A stretch of DNA of 23,598 nucleotides from a virus: positions 1 through 23,598 of IMG/VR virus record IMGVR_UViG_3300025809_000126, one strand, 5' to 3'. Of this stretch, positions 13,936 through 21,591 are shown piece after piece (position 1 is the stretch's first letter; every line of letters starts with the position of its first letter). The position numbers were made by a program, and so were the translations under genes. The notes below the pieces were generated by a model, which was not told the DNA's origin, did not search any database, and saw nothing but the letters and a program-made list of their open reading frames with translations.

Positions 13936-14270
13936 GAACTTCCACCGTGTCGGCCTTGCTGGTGGGTGCCGATCTTGGCTGATCTGATTAAATTATTAAT
14001 TTGGCGTTTCGCTACACCCCCCCCCCTCGCGCACCCCGCGCCGAAGGGGAGACAGTACCCTATATAGTAAATGAAAAAAAAAATTGGGTTTTATATATAT
14101 AGGTATATCTCTCAATGTTTTCAGTTACTTAGCAATCTGAATTATTTCGCTTTGCCCTGATTAAATTTTATTCGTTTTCGCAACTTTACAACTTTAAGCA
14201 GAGCGGGTTTTTGTTTTGTTTGTACGGAACGAAATAAATCACATGCAAAATAATTCAGCCTCAAATGACA
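13936..14270. other. Gene-free divergent control region, AT-rich; possible origin
   Basis: No credible gene lies here. It has a C10 run (14017-14026), an A10 run (14074-14083), then alternating TA-rich DNA to about 14110 and generally AT-rich sequence to 14260. GCAATCTGA at 14132-14140 is an inverted copy of the bases at 13925-13933. CTGAATTATTT (14137-14147) has an exact inverted copy at 14248-14258. The base composition differs sharply from both flanking coding blocks. The location beside the primase-polymerase gene fits a replication origin and divergent promoters, but no consensus iteron array is evident. Confidence 0.5.
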
Positions 14271-14372
14271 AAGCCCCCACTGCCTGCCTGGCGGTGAGGG
14301 CTTGCAAAGTCAGAGCGAGACGCTCTAAAACAAGAGACGCCCCGCGCTGTCATGCAACAAACAGCCGGGGCG
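14271..14372 (+). other. Three tandem hairpins in the leader of the replication operon
   Basis: Hairpin 1: AAGCCC (14271-14276) with GGGCTT (14298-14303), extended by CAC/GTG after one mismatch. Hairpin 2: AGAGCG/CGCTCT with a 3-base loop (around 14312-14327). Hairpin 3: CGCCCCG (14338-14344) plus GCTGT, a 10-base loop, then ACAGC plus CGGGGCG (14361-14372), with one bulged C. None has a good U-tract on the plus strand. They end 36 bases before the primase start, suggesting a structured leader or attenuator. Confidence 0.55.
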
Positions 14373-14408
14373 TTGATCGAAACATTTAACCCGTGAAAGA
14401 ATGCTTCA

Positions 14409-16727
14409 ATGCGCGATGACATACCACGAAAAACCACCCACCAACAAGCCGTAGAATATGAGGCAATGGGCTTTGCCTTGGTTGCCATCCCGGCAGGATC
14501 AAAAGCCCCCACAACATTTGGATGGCAGCAGCGCGCAACGCCTGCCGATCATTGGGCAGCAAACCCGACGCACAACATCGGCATCCTGCACAGCAAGAGC
14601 CAGACGGTTGCTTTTGACATTGATGAGATGGAAAACACGCGCACGATTTTTGAAGCGCTTAACATCAATCTGGATGACGTGCTTGATTCTGCCCCGCGCA
14701 TTGTTGGTCGCCCGGATCGCGGCAAAGTGCTGTTTCGCGCGCCGTCAGATGTGCAATTGACCACCCGCAAGATAAGCTGGCCGGTGCCAAGTGATCCTCG
14801 CAAAACGGAAGTGGTTTTTGAGTTGCGGGCTGGTTCTGTTCAGGATGTTTTGCCGCCGTCGATACACCCTGACACCGGAAATCCTTACAGTTGGGCGGGT
14901 CCGAATATTGCTGACGGTTTGCCGCCGATCCCTGAACAGATACTGACGCTATGGCGTGAATGGGAAAAGTTCCGCCCGCAATTGATGGACATTTGCCCTT
15001 GGAAGCGCGCGCCTGAATTTAAGCCGCCGCCAAAACCAAAGCGCAACATTGAGGGCGCGAGTGTCATTGAGCAATACAACGATGCGGTGCCGATGGCTGA
15101 TGCGCTGGCAAAGGCCGGTTACCGCCAGTTTGGCAATCGGTGGCTATCGCCAAACAGCACCAGCAAGATCCCCGGCGTTGTGATTTTTGATGATGGCCGC
15201 GCTTATAGCCACCACGCAAGTGACCCTTTTGATCCGGCGCACGCATTTGATGCGTTTGAGGTGTTTTGCACATATGAGCATCTGGGCAATGTCGGTGCGG
15301 CGGTAAAGGCTGCGGCTGATATTTTGAACTTGAAAAGCCTGCCTGAAGGGCCGAGCGAGTTGGACCGCGAGATGTCCCGCCACGGTGCCTCTGTTTATGC
15401 GGGGTGGGCAAAGTCGGCTTCGTTGTCTGTTACGCCATCGCCATCGGATGATATACCCAAGCACCTGCTGACGGTGCCGGGTGTGCTGGGCGATTTTGTG
15501 GCCTATGCTGCGTTGACCTGTTTGAAGCCGCAGCCTCAATTTGATGTGCAGGCTGCTCTGGCGTTTGGCGCAACGGTGCTGGGCCAGCGCTTTATTACCA
15601 GCGGCAATAATATGGCGTCATTGTTCTTTATGAATGTCGGCAAGACTGGCACGGGCAAGGAACACGCACAAAGCATCGTGTCACGCAGTTTGCGCGCCGC
15701 TGGGCTTGATGATGATCTTTTAGGGCCAGCGGGCTACACCAGCGAAGGCGGCGTGCTGTCGGCGTTGAAATCCAAGCCTGCGCACATCGCCATCATTGAT
15801 GAGTTTGGCAACTATTTGGCGGCGGCTGGTAGCAAGGCCAGCGTCAACCAGCAGCAAGCGCTGTCGATGATGATGGAGTGCTTTGGGCGGCAGACCGACA
15901 TTGTGCAAAACCGAGGCTACTCAACGGTTGCGATGTCGGAGACGCAGCGCAAATCAACCGAGATCAAGATCAAAAATCCAAGCCTGACGGTGATGGCGAT
16001 GACAACGCCGGAAACATTTTATGCGGCTGTCAGCGGCAAGGATGTGGCGTCTGGATTGCTGAACCGGTTTTTGATTGTTGAAAGCAAATTACCGCGCGCG
16101 CCCTCGCGCCGCCCCAAGCGGATTGATCCGCCCGACAGCGTTCTGGCATGGGCCAAGAAGTGCGCAACTGCTGATGTTGGTGGCAACCTGACAGATCAAG
16201 GTGCGGAGTTTCCGCCAGAACCAGTTGAACTTGAAATAACGCCTGCCGCTTATGATCTGCTTGATGAATACGAACTGACATTGATTGAGCGGCAGGATGC
16301 TGTTGGCACCGAAAGCGCGGCATCTATGATGAACAGATCGCGCGAGATTGCAATGCGGGTTGCGCTGATCGTGGCTGTCAGCCTTGGCGCTGATGATGTT
16401 GACGAGGTGTCCGTTCGCTGGGCGATTGATTACGTTGATTTCTATTCACAGCGGGCCATCCAGTCGATGCTGGACAACATGGCTGAAGGTGACACTGACA
16501 GCTTGCGCAAAAAGGTTGCTGCGGCAATTCGCGGTGCCGGGCCGGTTGGCATGAAGATGCGCGACCTGCTCAAGAGCGTGCCGGAATTGGGCAACCTCAA
16601 AAAGCACGACCGCGATGGCTTGCTGTCGATGGTGTGCGAGGACTTCCCGATTGAGCGCACAAAGTCAAAATCAATGGGCCGTGGTGCACCAGCCATTGTT
16701 CACATCTGGCTGGAAAACCTGCATTGA
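14409..16727 (+). CDS. Primase-polymerase fused to helicase-type ATPase
   Basis: 772 aa. Residues about 12-190 are a bifunctional primase-polymerase (Prim-Pol) domain: 'GFALVAIPAGSKAPTTFGWQ', 'NIGILHSKSQTVAFDIDE' with the catalytic D70/D72 pair, then 'FELRAGSVQDVLPPSIHPDTG'. After a linker region (200-350) comes an ATPase of the DUF3987/primase-helicase type: Walker A GKTGTGK (411-417), Walker B IAIIDE with D464/E465, and 'ASGLLNRFLIV' as an arginine-finger-like element. The C-terminus has a winged-helix-like region (AAAIRGAGPVGMKMRDLLKS). It probably primes and unwinds phage DNA. The Shine-Dalgarno is weak (GAAAG). First gene of the rightward operon. Confidence 0.92.
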   Translation: MRDDIPRKTTHQQAVEYEAMGFALVAIPAGSKAPTTFGWQQRATPADHWAANPTHNIGILHSKSQTVAFDIDEMENTRTIFEALNINLDDVLDSAPRIVGRPDRGKVLFRAPSDVQLTTRKISWPVPSDPRKTEVVFELRAGSVQDVLPPSIHPDTGNPYSWAGPNIADGLPPIPEQILTLWREWEKFRPQLMDICPWKRAPEFKPPPKPKRNIEGASVIEQYNDAVPMADALAKAGYRQFGNRWLSPNSTSKIPGVVIFDDGRAYSHHASDPFDPAHAFDAFEVFCTYEHLGNVGAAVKAAADILNLKSLPEGPSELDREMSRHGASVYAGWAKSASLSVTPSPSDDIPKHLLTVPGVLGDFVAYAALTCLKPQPQFDVQAALAFGATVLGQRFITSGNNMASLFFMNVGKTGTGKEHAQSIVSRSLRAAGLDDDLLGPAGYTSEGGVLSALKSKPAHIAIIDEFGNYLAAAGSKASVNQQQALSMMMECFGRQTDIVQNRGYSTVAMSETQRKSTEIKIKNPSLTVMAMTTPETFYAAVSGKDVASGLLNRFLIVESKLPRAPSRRPKRIDPPDSVLAWAKKCATADVGGNLTDQGAEFPPEPVELEITPAAYDLLDEYELTLIERQDAVGTESAASMMNRSREIAMRVALIVAVSLGADDVDEVSVRWAIDYVDFYSQRAIQSMLDNMAEGDTDSLRKKVAAAIRGAGPVGMKMRDLLKSVPELGNLKKHDRDGLLSMVCEDFPIERTKSKSMGRGAPAIVHIWLENLH

Positions 16728-16741
16728 TGTGAAATAATTTC

Positions 16742-16770
16742 TTGCGCATCATTTGACTTTGCGTTATGAC
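16742..16770 (+). promoter_or_regulatory. Possible internal promoter before the recombination genes
   Basis: TTGCGC (16742-16747), a 17-base spacer and TATGAC (16765-16770) lie in a 77-base gap that is also AT-rich. Both hexamers are imperfect. The gap starts with GAAATAATT (16731-16739), a word also present in inverted orientation at 14140-14148. Confidence 0.35.
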
Positions 16771-16804
16771 TTCCCGTGTAGAAAAAGAGAAAAAGGAGAC
16801 GGCG

Positions 16805-17182
16805 ATGGATAACATCGAAGCGCTCGCACGGGATTGGCTTGTTGCCAAGCGTGCGGAAGGTAAGGCGAACAGCGCACGCCTAGCAATCGAAAAGCAGATC
16901 GGAGAAGCCCTTGAGCATAAGATCGAGGGCAGTCAGACGCACACTTTGGAAAATTACAAGGTGACGCTGACGCAGCCGGTTGCGCGCAAGGTCGATGCAA
17001 ATTTTTGGGATGCGGTGAAATCAAAATGCCCTTCTGAAATGCAGCCTGTCAGAACGACGCTTTCGGCTGATGCAACTGGCATCAAGTGGTTGATTGCCAA
17101 CAAGCCGGAAATTTGGGCTGGCATTGCGCCAGCGTTTGAAACAAAGCCGGGAAAGCTGGCAGTGAAGGTTGTTGAATTATGA
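16805..17182 (+). CDS. Conserved phage protein beside Sak4-type ATPase (DUF7173-like)
   Basis: 125 aa from the ATG at 16805 (MDNIEALARDWL), which has AAGGAG six bases upstream; an earlier in-frame ATG lacks a site. The N-terminus is a charged helix ('AKRAEGKANSARLAIEKQIGEAL'). It is followed by 'GSQTHTLENYKVTLTQPVARKVDANFWDAV', 'PSEMQPVRTTLSADATGIKWLIANKPEIW' and the C-terminal 'FETKPGKLAVKVVEL'. This layout ('EK.I..AL....EGS.TH....YKV....R.vD', ending 'T.KP.K.sV.V') matches a recurrent phage family near recombination genes; the DUF number is from memory. The function is unknown, perhaps an accessory to the ATPase it overlaps by ATGA. Confidence 0.72.
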   Translation: MDNIEALARDWLVAKRAEGKANSARLAIEKQIGEALEHKIEGSQTHTLENYKVTLTQPVARKVDANFWDAVKSKCPSEMQPVRTTLSADATGIKWLIANKPEIWAGIAPAFETKPGKLAVKVVEL

Positions 17183-17934
17183 GTTATGATCTGACGAAGC
17201 TGACAAAGCCAGACGGCAATCGGCCAATCATCTGCACGATATTTGGCGAGGCTGGCATGGGCAAAACAACATTGGCTGCAATGTTTCCAAAGCCCGTTTT
17301 CATCCGCACCGAGGATGGCACGCAATCGTTGGTTGGCAATGAGGATGTGAAGCTGTTTCCGCTTGCCACTAACACGACCGAGGTTCTCAACCAGATTGAA
17401 GCCCTTGCCACGCAAGAGCATGATTTCAAAACGGTTGTGATTGACAGCATCACCCAGCTTGCCACGATGATTGAGGGCGAGATTGTTGACGCTGATCCGA
17501 AGGCCAAGTCAATTAATCAGGCTGGAGGCGGTTATGGCGCTGGATACGGTGCAGCGGCTGACAAGCACCGCACGATCCGTGATTGGGTTGGTGCGCTGGC
17601 TTATGATCGCGGCATGAATGTTGTTTTCATCGGCCATGCTGACACCGAAACCTTAGATTTACCTGATGCCGATCCTTACAGCCGATACACGGTGCGGATG
17701 CACAAAAAGAGCTTGCCGAACTACACCGACAATGTTGATCTGGTTGGCTTCATAAAGCTGAAAACTTTTGTGCGCGGAGGTGATGGCGAAAAGAAGCGCG
17801 CCGTTTCAACCGGCGAGCGCGAGATCATTTGTTTTCCGCAGGCATCCAACGTCTCGAAAAACAGGTTTGGCATCACTGCGCCAATTCCATTCGACTTTGC
17901 AGCGGGTTTCCCGTTTGCTGATTTTTGTAAATAA
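17179..17934 (+). CDS. Sak4-like RecA-family ATPase (phage recombination)
   Basis: 251 aa. The P-loop GEAGMGKT (residues 23-30) follows 'RPIICTIF'; the Walker B strand is 'KTVVIDSITQLA' (about 85-94), and a 'GMNVVFIGHAD' strand is typical of the RecA core. It matches the phage nucleotide-binding (AAA_24/Sak4) group, short RecA/Rad51-like proteins that promote single-strand annealing or strand exchange, usually with a partner SSB. Here the next gene is an SSB-like DUF669 protein, the classic pair. It starts in an ATGA overlap with the preceding gene. No intein or frameshift is seen. Confidence 0.88.
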   Translation: MSYDLTKLTKPDGNRPIICTIFGEAGMGKTTLAAMFPKPVFIRTEDGTQSLVGNEDVKLFPLATNTTEVLNQIEALATQEHDFKTVVIDSITQLATMIEGEIVDADPKAKSINQAGGGYGAGYGAAADKHRTIRDWVGALAYDRGMNVVFIGHADTETLDLPDADPYSRYTVRMHKKSLPNYTDNVDLVGFIKLKTFVRGGDGEKKRAVSTGEREIICFPQASNVSKNRFGITAPIPFDFAAGFPFADFCK

Positions 17935-17948
17935 ACAGGAGAATGACA

Positions 17949-18404
17949 ATGCAACTTAACGGATTTGACGCCAACACGATTGAACCAAACACTGCATATG
18001 AGCCGCTGCCCGCTGGCTGGTATGAGTGCATGATTATTTCGTCAGAGGAAAAGCCGACAAAGGCGATGACCGGATCATACCTGCAACTTGGCCTTCAAGT
18101 TGTTTCCGGGCCAAGTCAAAATCGCCAATTGATTGATCGGCTGAACCTGAACAATCCAAACAGCACGGCGGTTGATATTGCCCAGCGCACGCTGTCTGCC
18201 ATTTGCCGCGCGGTGGGGGTTTTCACGCCCAGCGACAGCAGCGAATTGCACGACAAGCCGATGATGGTGAAGGTTGCCGTGAAGGCTGCGAGCGGCGATT
18301 ACAGCGCCAGCAACGAGGTGAAGGGCTATGAGGCGGTGAATGCTAATAAGCCAGCAACCAGCGCCGGGGCGGGTGCGCCACCCACACCGCCTTGGAAGCG
18401 GTAA
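17949..18404 (+). CDS. DUF669 family, SSB-like protein
   Basis: 151 aa. Two in-frame ATGs lie close together; the second (17949, MQLNGFDANTIEPN) has AGGAG eight bases upstream, whereas the first lies one base after it. DUF669 landmarks are the opening 'FDANTIEP...YEPLPAGWYECMII', 'TGSYLQLGLQVVSGPSQNRQLIDRLNLNNPN', 'AQRTLSAICRAVG' and 'ELHDKPMMVKVAVK'. Members behave as or replace ssDNA-binding proteins in phage recombination modules. The disordered Ala/Pro/Gly C-terminus ends PPWKR. That resembles an SSB tail but lacks the acidic DDIPF tip, so host-partner recruitment may differ. Confidence 0.85.
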   Translation: MQLNGFDANTIEPNTAYEPLPAGWYECMIISSEEKPTKAMTGSYLQLGLQVVSGPSQNRQLIDRLNLNNPNSTAVDIAQRTLSAICRAVGVFTPSDSSELHDKPMMVKVAVKAASGDYSASNEVKGYEAVNANKPATSAGAGAPPTPPWKR

Positions 18405-18416
18405 TTCTTTTGAAGG

Positions 18417-18442
18417 ATGGCCCGTCACGGCGGGCCATTTTA
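18417..18442 (+). terminator. Weak terminator / attenuator between SSB-like gene and nuclease
   Basis: Perfect 8-bp stem ATGGCCCG (18417-18424) / CGGGCCAT (18431-18438) with a 6-base loop, then only TTT followed by A. The U-tract is short, so partial read-through is expected. It would let the SSB-like and RecA-like genes be expressed above the nuclease and helicase. Confidence 0.6.
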
Positions 18443-18462
18443 TGAAAAGAAGGAGAGCGAAG

Positions 18463-19419
18463 ATGAACTTGGAAGGCCAGACGCAGATTGCCGAAGTGCA
18501 GAAAATTTATGATTTATACAAATCCAAGCGCAAGAGCGAACACCGCCCGCACCTTGGCGGTAGCCAGATCGGGAATGAATGCGCGCGCAGCTTGTTTTAT
18601 CAATTCCGCTGGGCTTGGAAGCCAGAGTTTCCGGGGCGCATTTTGCGTCTGTTTGAAACGGGCGACCGCGAGGAAATCCGCGTGGTGCAAAACCTGAAGG
18701 ACATCGGGCTTGAGGTTTGGGAGGTTGATCCGACAACAGGCAAGCAGGTTGCTGCAAGCGCGCACGGCGGTCATTTCAGTCTGTCGCTGGATGGCGTCAT
18801 CATGGGACTTGAGGCCAGCACAAAGCCGCACGTTTTTGAATGCAAGACCATGAACACCAAGGGCTTCAAGGACATGAAGGCCAAGGGCTGTCAGTCATCC
18901 AAGCCGGTTTATTGGGCGCAGATGCAGGTTGGCATGCACCTGTGCGAACTTGAGCGAGCGCTGTTTGTTGTTGTTTGCAAGGAAACTGACGAGATATACA
19001 TGGAGCGCGTGCATCTGGATAAGGCGGAAGCGTTGATGCTGGTTGCCAAGGCTGGCTCAATTATCTTTGCCGAAGAACCGCCCGCCCGATTGAGTGACAA
19101 TCCGTCATTTTGGTTGTGCAAGTTCTGCTCGCACCACCCGGTTTGCCACGGCGGCAAATTGCCAGAGGTATCTTGCCGCACTTGCGCGCACGTTACGCCG
19201 GAACAAGACGGAACTTGGTCTTGCGGCAAAGGCAACCCCGGCGCTGGCTTGAATTGCGCACCGTGTGATGAGCATATTTTTCACCCTAAGATGATGCCCG
19301 CACGCTTTGCGCCAGATGATGCTGGTGATGATTGGGTTTCATACATTGACGGCACAACAGGCGAGGAAGTGCGCAACCATCCCGGCACAAGCGAGGCGAT
19401 GTTTGAGGGGTTGAATTAA
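18463..19419 (+). CDS. PD-(D/E)XK nuclease, Cas4/AddB type with probable 4Fe-4S cluster
   Basis: 318 aa from the ATG at 18463 (AAGGAG seven bases upstream); longer in-frame starts reach into the SSB-like gene. The nuclease core has D110 in 'FSLSLDGVI' and E126-x-K128 in 'HVFECKTMN', plus 'WAQMQVGMHL' as the QxxxY-like helix. One N-terminal cysteine (C40, 'IGNECARSLFYQ') and three later ones in C-x2-C-x5-C spacing (C219, C222, C228) reproduce the 4Fe-4S arrangement of Cas4 and AddB nucleases. A second cysteine group (C238, C241, C254, C265, C268) may bind zinc. Likely a 5'-3' exonuclease for recombination, working with the RecA-like ATPase and the helicase next door. Confidence 0.9.
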   Translation: MNLEGQTQIAEVQKIYDLYKSKRKSEHRPHLGGSQIGNECARSLFYQFRWAWKPEFPGRILRLFETGDREEIRVVQNLKDIGLEVWEVDPTTGKQVAASAHGGHFSLSLDGVIMGLEASTKPHVFECKTMNTKGFKDMKAKGCQSSKPVYWAQMQVGMHLCELERALFVVVCKETDEIYMERVHLDKAEALMLVAKAGSIIFAEEPPARLSDNPSFWLCKFCSHHPVCHGGKLPEVSCRTCAHVTPEQDGTWSCGKGNPGAGLNCAPCDEHIFHPKMMPARFAPDDAGDDWVSYIDGTTGEEVRNHPGTSEAMFEGLN

Positions 19420-21080
19420 TGACTTTTGAATTGCGAGATTATCAGCGCGCTGCCGTTGATGGCCTTTATGATTACTGGGCGAAGGGAAAGGGCGAGCATC
19501 CTCTGATTGTTGCGCCGACCGGTTCAGGCAAGACTGCCATAATTGCTCAAATCATTAAGGACGCCATGTCGTTTCCTGACACGCGGGTGATGGTTCTAAC
19601 GCACGTCAAAGAATTGCTTGAGCAAGGCGCCGAAGGGCTGCTGCGCATGTATCCAGAAGCTGATTTGGGTTTTTATAGCGCAGGCATTGGGCAGAAAACC
19701 ACCAGCCGCCCCATCACTTTTGCAGGCATTCAATCGGTTTGGAACAAGGCCAGCGAGTTCATCCCGGCCCCTGATCTGGTGCTGATTGATGAGGCTCACA
19801 TGCTGCCGCGCAATTCGCAGACGCGATATGCTAAGTTCATTGCTGATCTTCAGGTGTGCAATCCGGCTGTCAAAGTTGTTGGCTTGACGGCAACGCCTTA
19901 TCGGTTGGACAGCGGCGAGTTGCACAAGGGCGATGGAGCGCTGTTTGATGGCATTGCTTATGACATTCCGGTTGGCGATTTGATGGAGCAAGGCTGGCTT
20001 TCAACGGTGGTGAGTAAATCAGCGCATCGCCAGATTGATTTGTCTGGTGTCAAAAAGCGCGGAGGTGAATACATTGAAGCCGATCTGGCGCGCGCCGCAT
20101 CCGATCCTGAATTGGTGGCGGAAACGGTTGATGAGATCGTGACGCTGGGCTCGGATCGCAAGGCATGGTTGGTTTTTTCAAGCGGCGTAGATCACGCACA
20201 AATGATTGCCGAGGGCATAGAGGGCCACGGACACTCTGTTGGCATTGTAACGGGCGCGTTGGGCGCGTCTGAGCGCGCCAAGGTCATTGGTGACTTCAAG
20301 GCTGGCCGGTTGCGATGCATTGTGAACTGCAACGTGCTGACAACTGGCTTTGATGCGCCGTCTGTTGATCTGGTTGCCATCGTAAGGGCAACCGCCAGCA
20401 CAGGTCTATATGTGCAGATCGTTGGGCGCGGCACGCGATTGCATCCCGGCAAGGACGATTGTTTGATTTTGGATTTTGGCGACAACGTAGCAAGGCACGG
20501 TTTCATTGATGATGTGAAGCCAAAGAAGGCTGGAACGGGCGAGGGCAAAGCGCCTGCCAAGAAATGCCCTGATTGTGAATACATGATTGCAACAGCCGTG
20601 CGGATCTGCCCGAACTGCGGCCATGAATTTCCACCGCCTGCGCTGAACCATGGAAGCACGGCGTACAACGGCGCGATGCTTTCATCGCAGGTTCAAGCGG
20701 AATGGCTGGACGTGACGGGCGTGCAGTATCAAAGATGGAAAAAGCGCGGTGGTGGTGAGGGCAAGCCCGACACGCTGCGGGTGTCATACACCTGCGGCCT
20801 GACGGTTGTGAGCGAATGGCTCTGCCCGGATCACGGCGGATATGCTGCAAGCAAATTCCATTCTCGACGGGCCGTGCTTGGTGCGACGGCTGACACGCTG
20901 GATGAATGTCTTGATGAGTGCGATGGCTGGCGGGTGCCGGGTCGCATCAAGGTTATGCCGGATGGCAATTTTCACAAAATCATGCAGTTTGATTATGCCG
21001 AGGAGGCAAGAATTGAAAAGGTGGTGCGCGATATGAGCCGCGAGGAAATTGACGCAATCATGGATGAGGTGCCGTTTTGA
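19419..21080 (+). CDS. DEAH-box superfamily 2 helicase with zinc ribbon
   Basis: 553 aa. SF2 motifs in order: Q-region 'LRDYQRAAVDGL', motif I APTGSGKT (32-39), motif II DEAH (124-127), motif III 'GLTATPYR' (155-162), motif V 'LTTGFDAPSVD' and motif VI 'QIVGRGTR' (333-340). A four-cysteine zinc ribbon C383-x2-C386...C397-x2-C400 follows. The rest of the C-terminus is an uncharacterised 150-residue domain ending 'REEIDAIMDEVPF'. Resembles phage helicases of the UvsW/restriction-type-III group, probably remodelling forks or recombination intermediates. It shares one base with the nuclease stop (TAATG), indicating coupled synthesis. Confidence 0.93.
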   Translation: MTFELRDYQRAAVDGLYDYWAKGKGEHPLIVAPTGSGKTAIIAQIIKDAMSFPDTRVMVLTHVKELLEQGAEGLLRMYPEADLGFYSAGIGQKTTSRPITFAGIQSVWNKASEFIPAPDLVLIDEAHMLPRNSQTRYAKFIADLQVCNPAVKVVGLTATPYRLDSGELHKGDGALFDGIAYDIPVGDLMEQGWLSTVVSKSAHRQIDLSGVKKRGGEYIEADLARAASDPELVAETVDEIVTLGSDRKAWLVFSSGVDHAQMIAEGIEGHGHSVGIVTGALGASERAKVIGDFKAGRLRCIVNCNVLTTGFDAPSVDLVAIVRATASTGLYVQIVGRGTRLHPGKDDCLILDFGDNVARHGFIDDVKPKKAGTGEGKAPAKKCPDCEYMIATAVRICPNCGHEFPPPALNHGSTAYNGAMLSSQVQAEWLDVTGVQYQRWKKRGGGEGKPDTLRVSYTCGLTVVSEWLCPDHGGYAASKFHSRRAVLGATADTLDECLDECDGWRVPGRIKVMPDGNFHKIMQFDYAEEARIEKVVRDMSREEIDAIMDEVPF

Positions 21081-21430
21081 AATTCCAGACGCCATCAGAA
21101 CACGCCGAGCAAGTCGGTTTTGTGCAATGGTTTCGCACGCAATTTCCGCGTGTGTTGATCTTTGCCATTCCAAACGGCGGCAAGCGCGCAGCCAACACGG
21201 CGCGGCAATTGAAAATGGAAGGTGTCGTGCGCGGAGTGCCGGATTTGTTCATTCCAGAATGGCGCGTTTGGGTTGAAATGAAACGCGTCAAAGGCGGATC
21301 GCTTTCGCCGGATCAAAAGGACATGATTGCCTATCTTGAGGCGGTTGGTTATTTTGTGATTGTAGGAAAGGGCGCGGCGCACGCCAGCAAGCAGGTGATT
21401 GAGTGGCGGGAAAACAAAAGAAGAATTTGA
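21077..21430 (+). CDS. VRR-NUC domain nuclease with TTG start
   Basis: 117 aa. The VRR-NUC signature is complete: 'EHAEQVGFVQWFR', 'IPNGGKRAANTARQLKMEGVVRGVPDLFIP', 'VWVEMKR' and 'GGSLSPDQKDMIAYLEAVGYFVIV', with D of 'PDLF' and E-x-K of 'VEMK' as active-site residues. The only usable start is TTG at 21077, in a TTGA overlap with the helicase stop and with GAGG seven bases upstream; no in-frame ATG or GTG precedes the conserved core. Phage members may act as Holliday-junction or flap nucleases, fitting this recombination cluster. The rare start codon may set a low expression level. Confidence 0.92.
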   Translation: MKFQTPSEHAEQVGFVQWFRTQFPRVLIFAIPNGGKRAANTARQLKMEGVVRGVPDLFIPEWRVWVEMKRVKGGSLSPDQKDMIAYLEAVGYFVIVGKGAAHASKQVIEWRENKRRI

Positions 21431-21591
21431 CGCGATACGGTCGCTACATGGACGATCTGCAACGCATGAACCTAAAATTGCACGCGGCAATCCGCGATGA
21501 AAACGAGCGCGAAAGATTGCGACTTGAAGAAGCGCGATTAAAGCGCTGGGGCGATTGGGTGAAGGAGCGCAAAAAGTATTATGGTCATTGA
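21403..21591 (+). CDS. Small charged helical protein, unknown
   Basis: 62 aa from a GTG at 21403 (overlapping the nuclease gene end by 28 bases, AGG about eight bases upstream), or 47 aa from the ATG at 21448, which lacks a clear site. The sequence is rich in Arg, Lys and Glu, with a long predicted helix, probably a coiled coil (RDENERERLRLEEARLKRWG). No known motif. It is the last gene of the rightward operon and ends exactly where the opposing HTH gene ends, with no terminator between them. Confidence 0.6.
   Translation: MAGKQKKNLTRYGRYMDDLQRMNLKLHAAIRDENERERLRLEEARLKRWGDWVKERKKYYGH

Noticed and set aside
14071-14160. A 29-codon plus-strand ORF beginning MKKKIGFY in the AT-rich region
   Set aside because: Its start lies in the A10 run with no ribosome site, and its composition follows the AT-rich tract; more likely non-coding.
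15064-15539. Minus-strand ORFs of 115 and 131 codons
   Set aside because: They are antisense shadows of the Prim-Pol gene, with His/Arg/Gln-rich sequence and no motifs.
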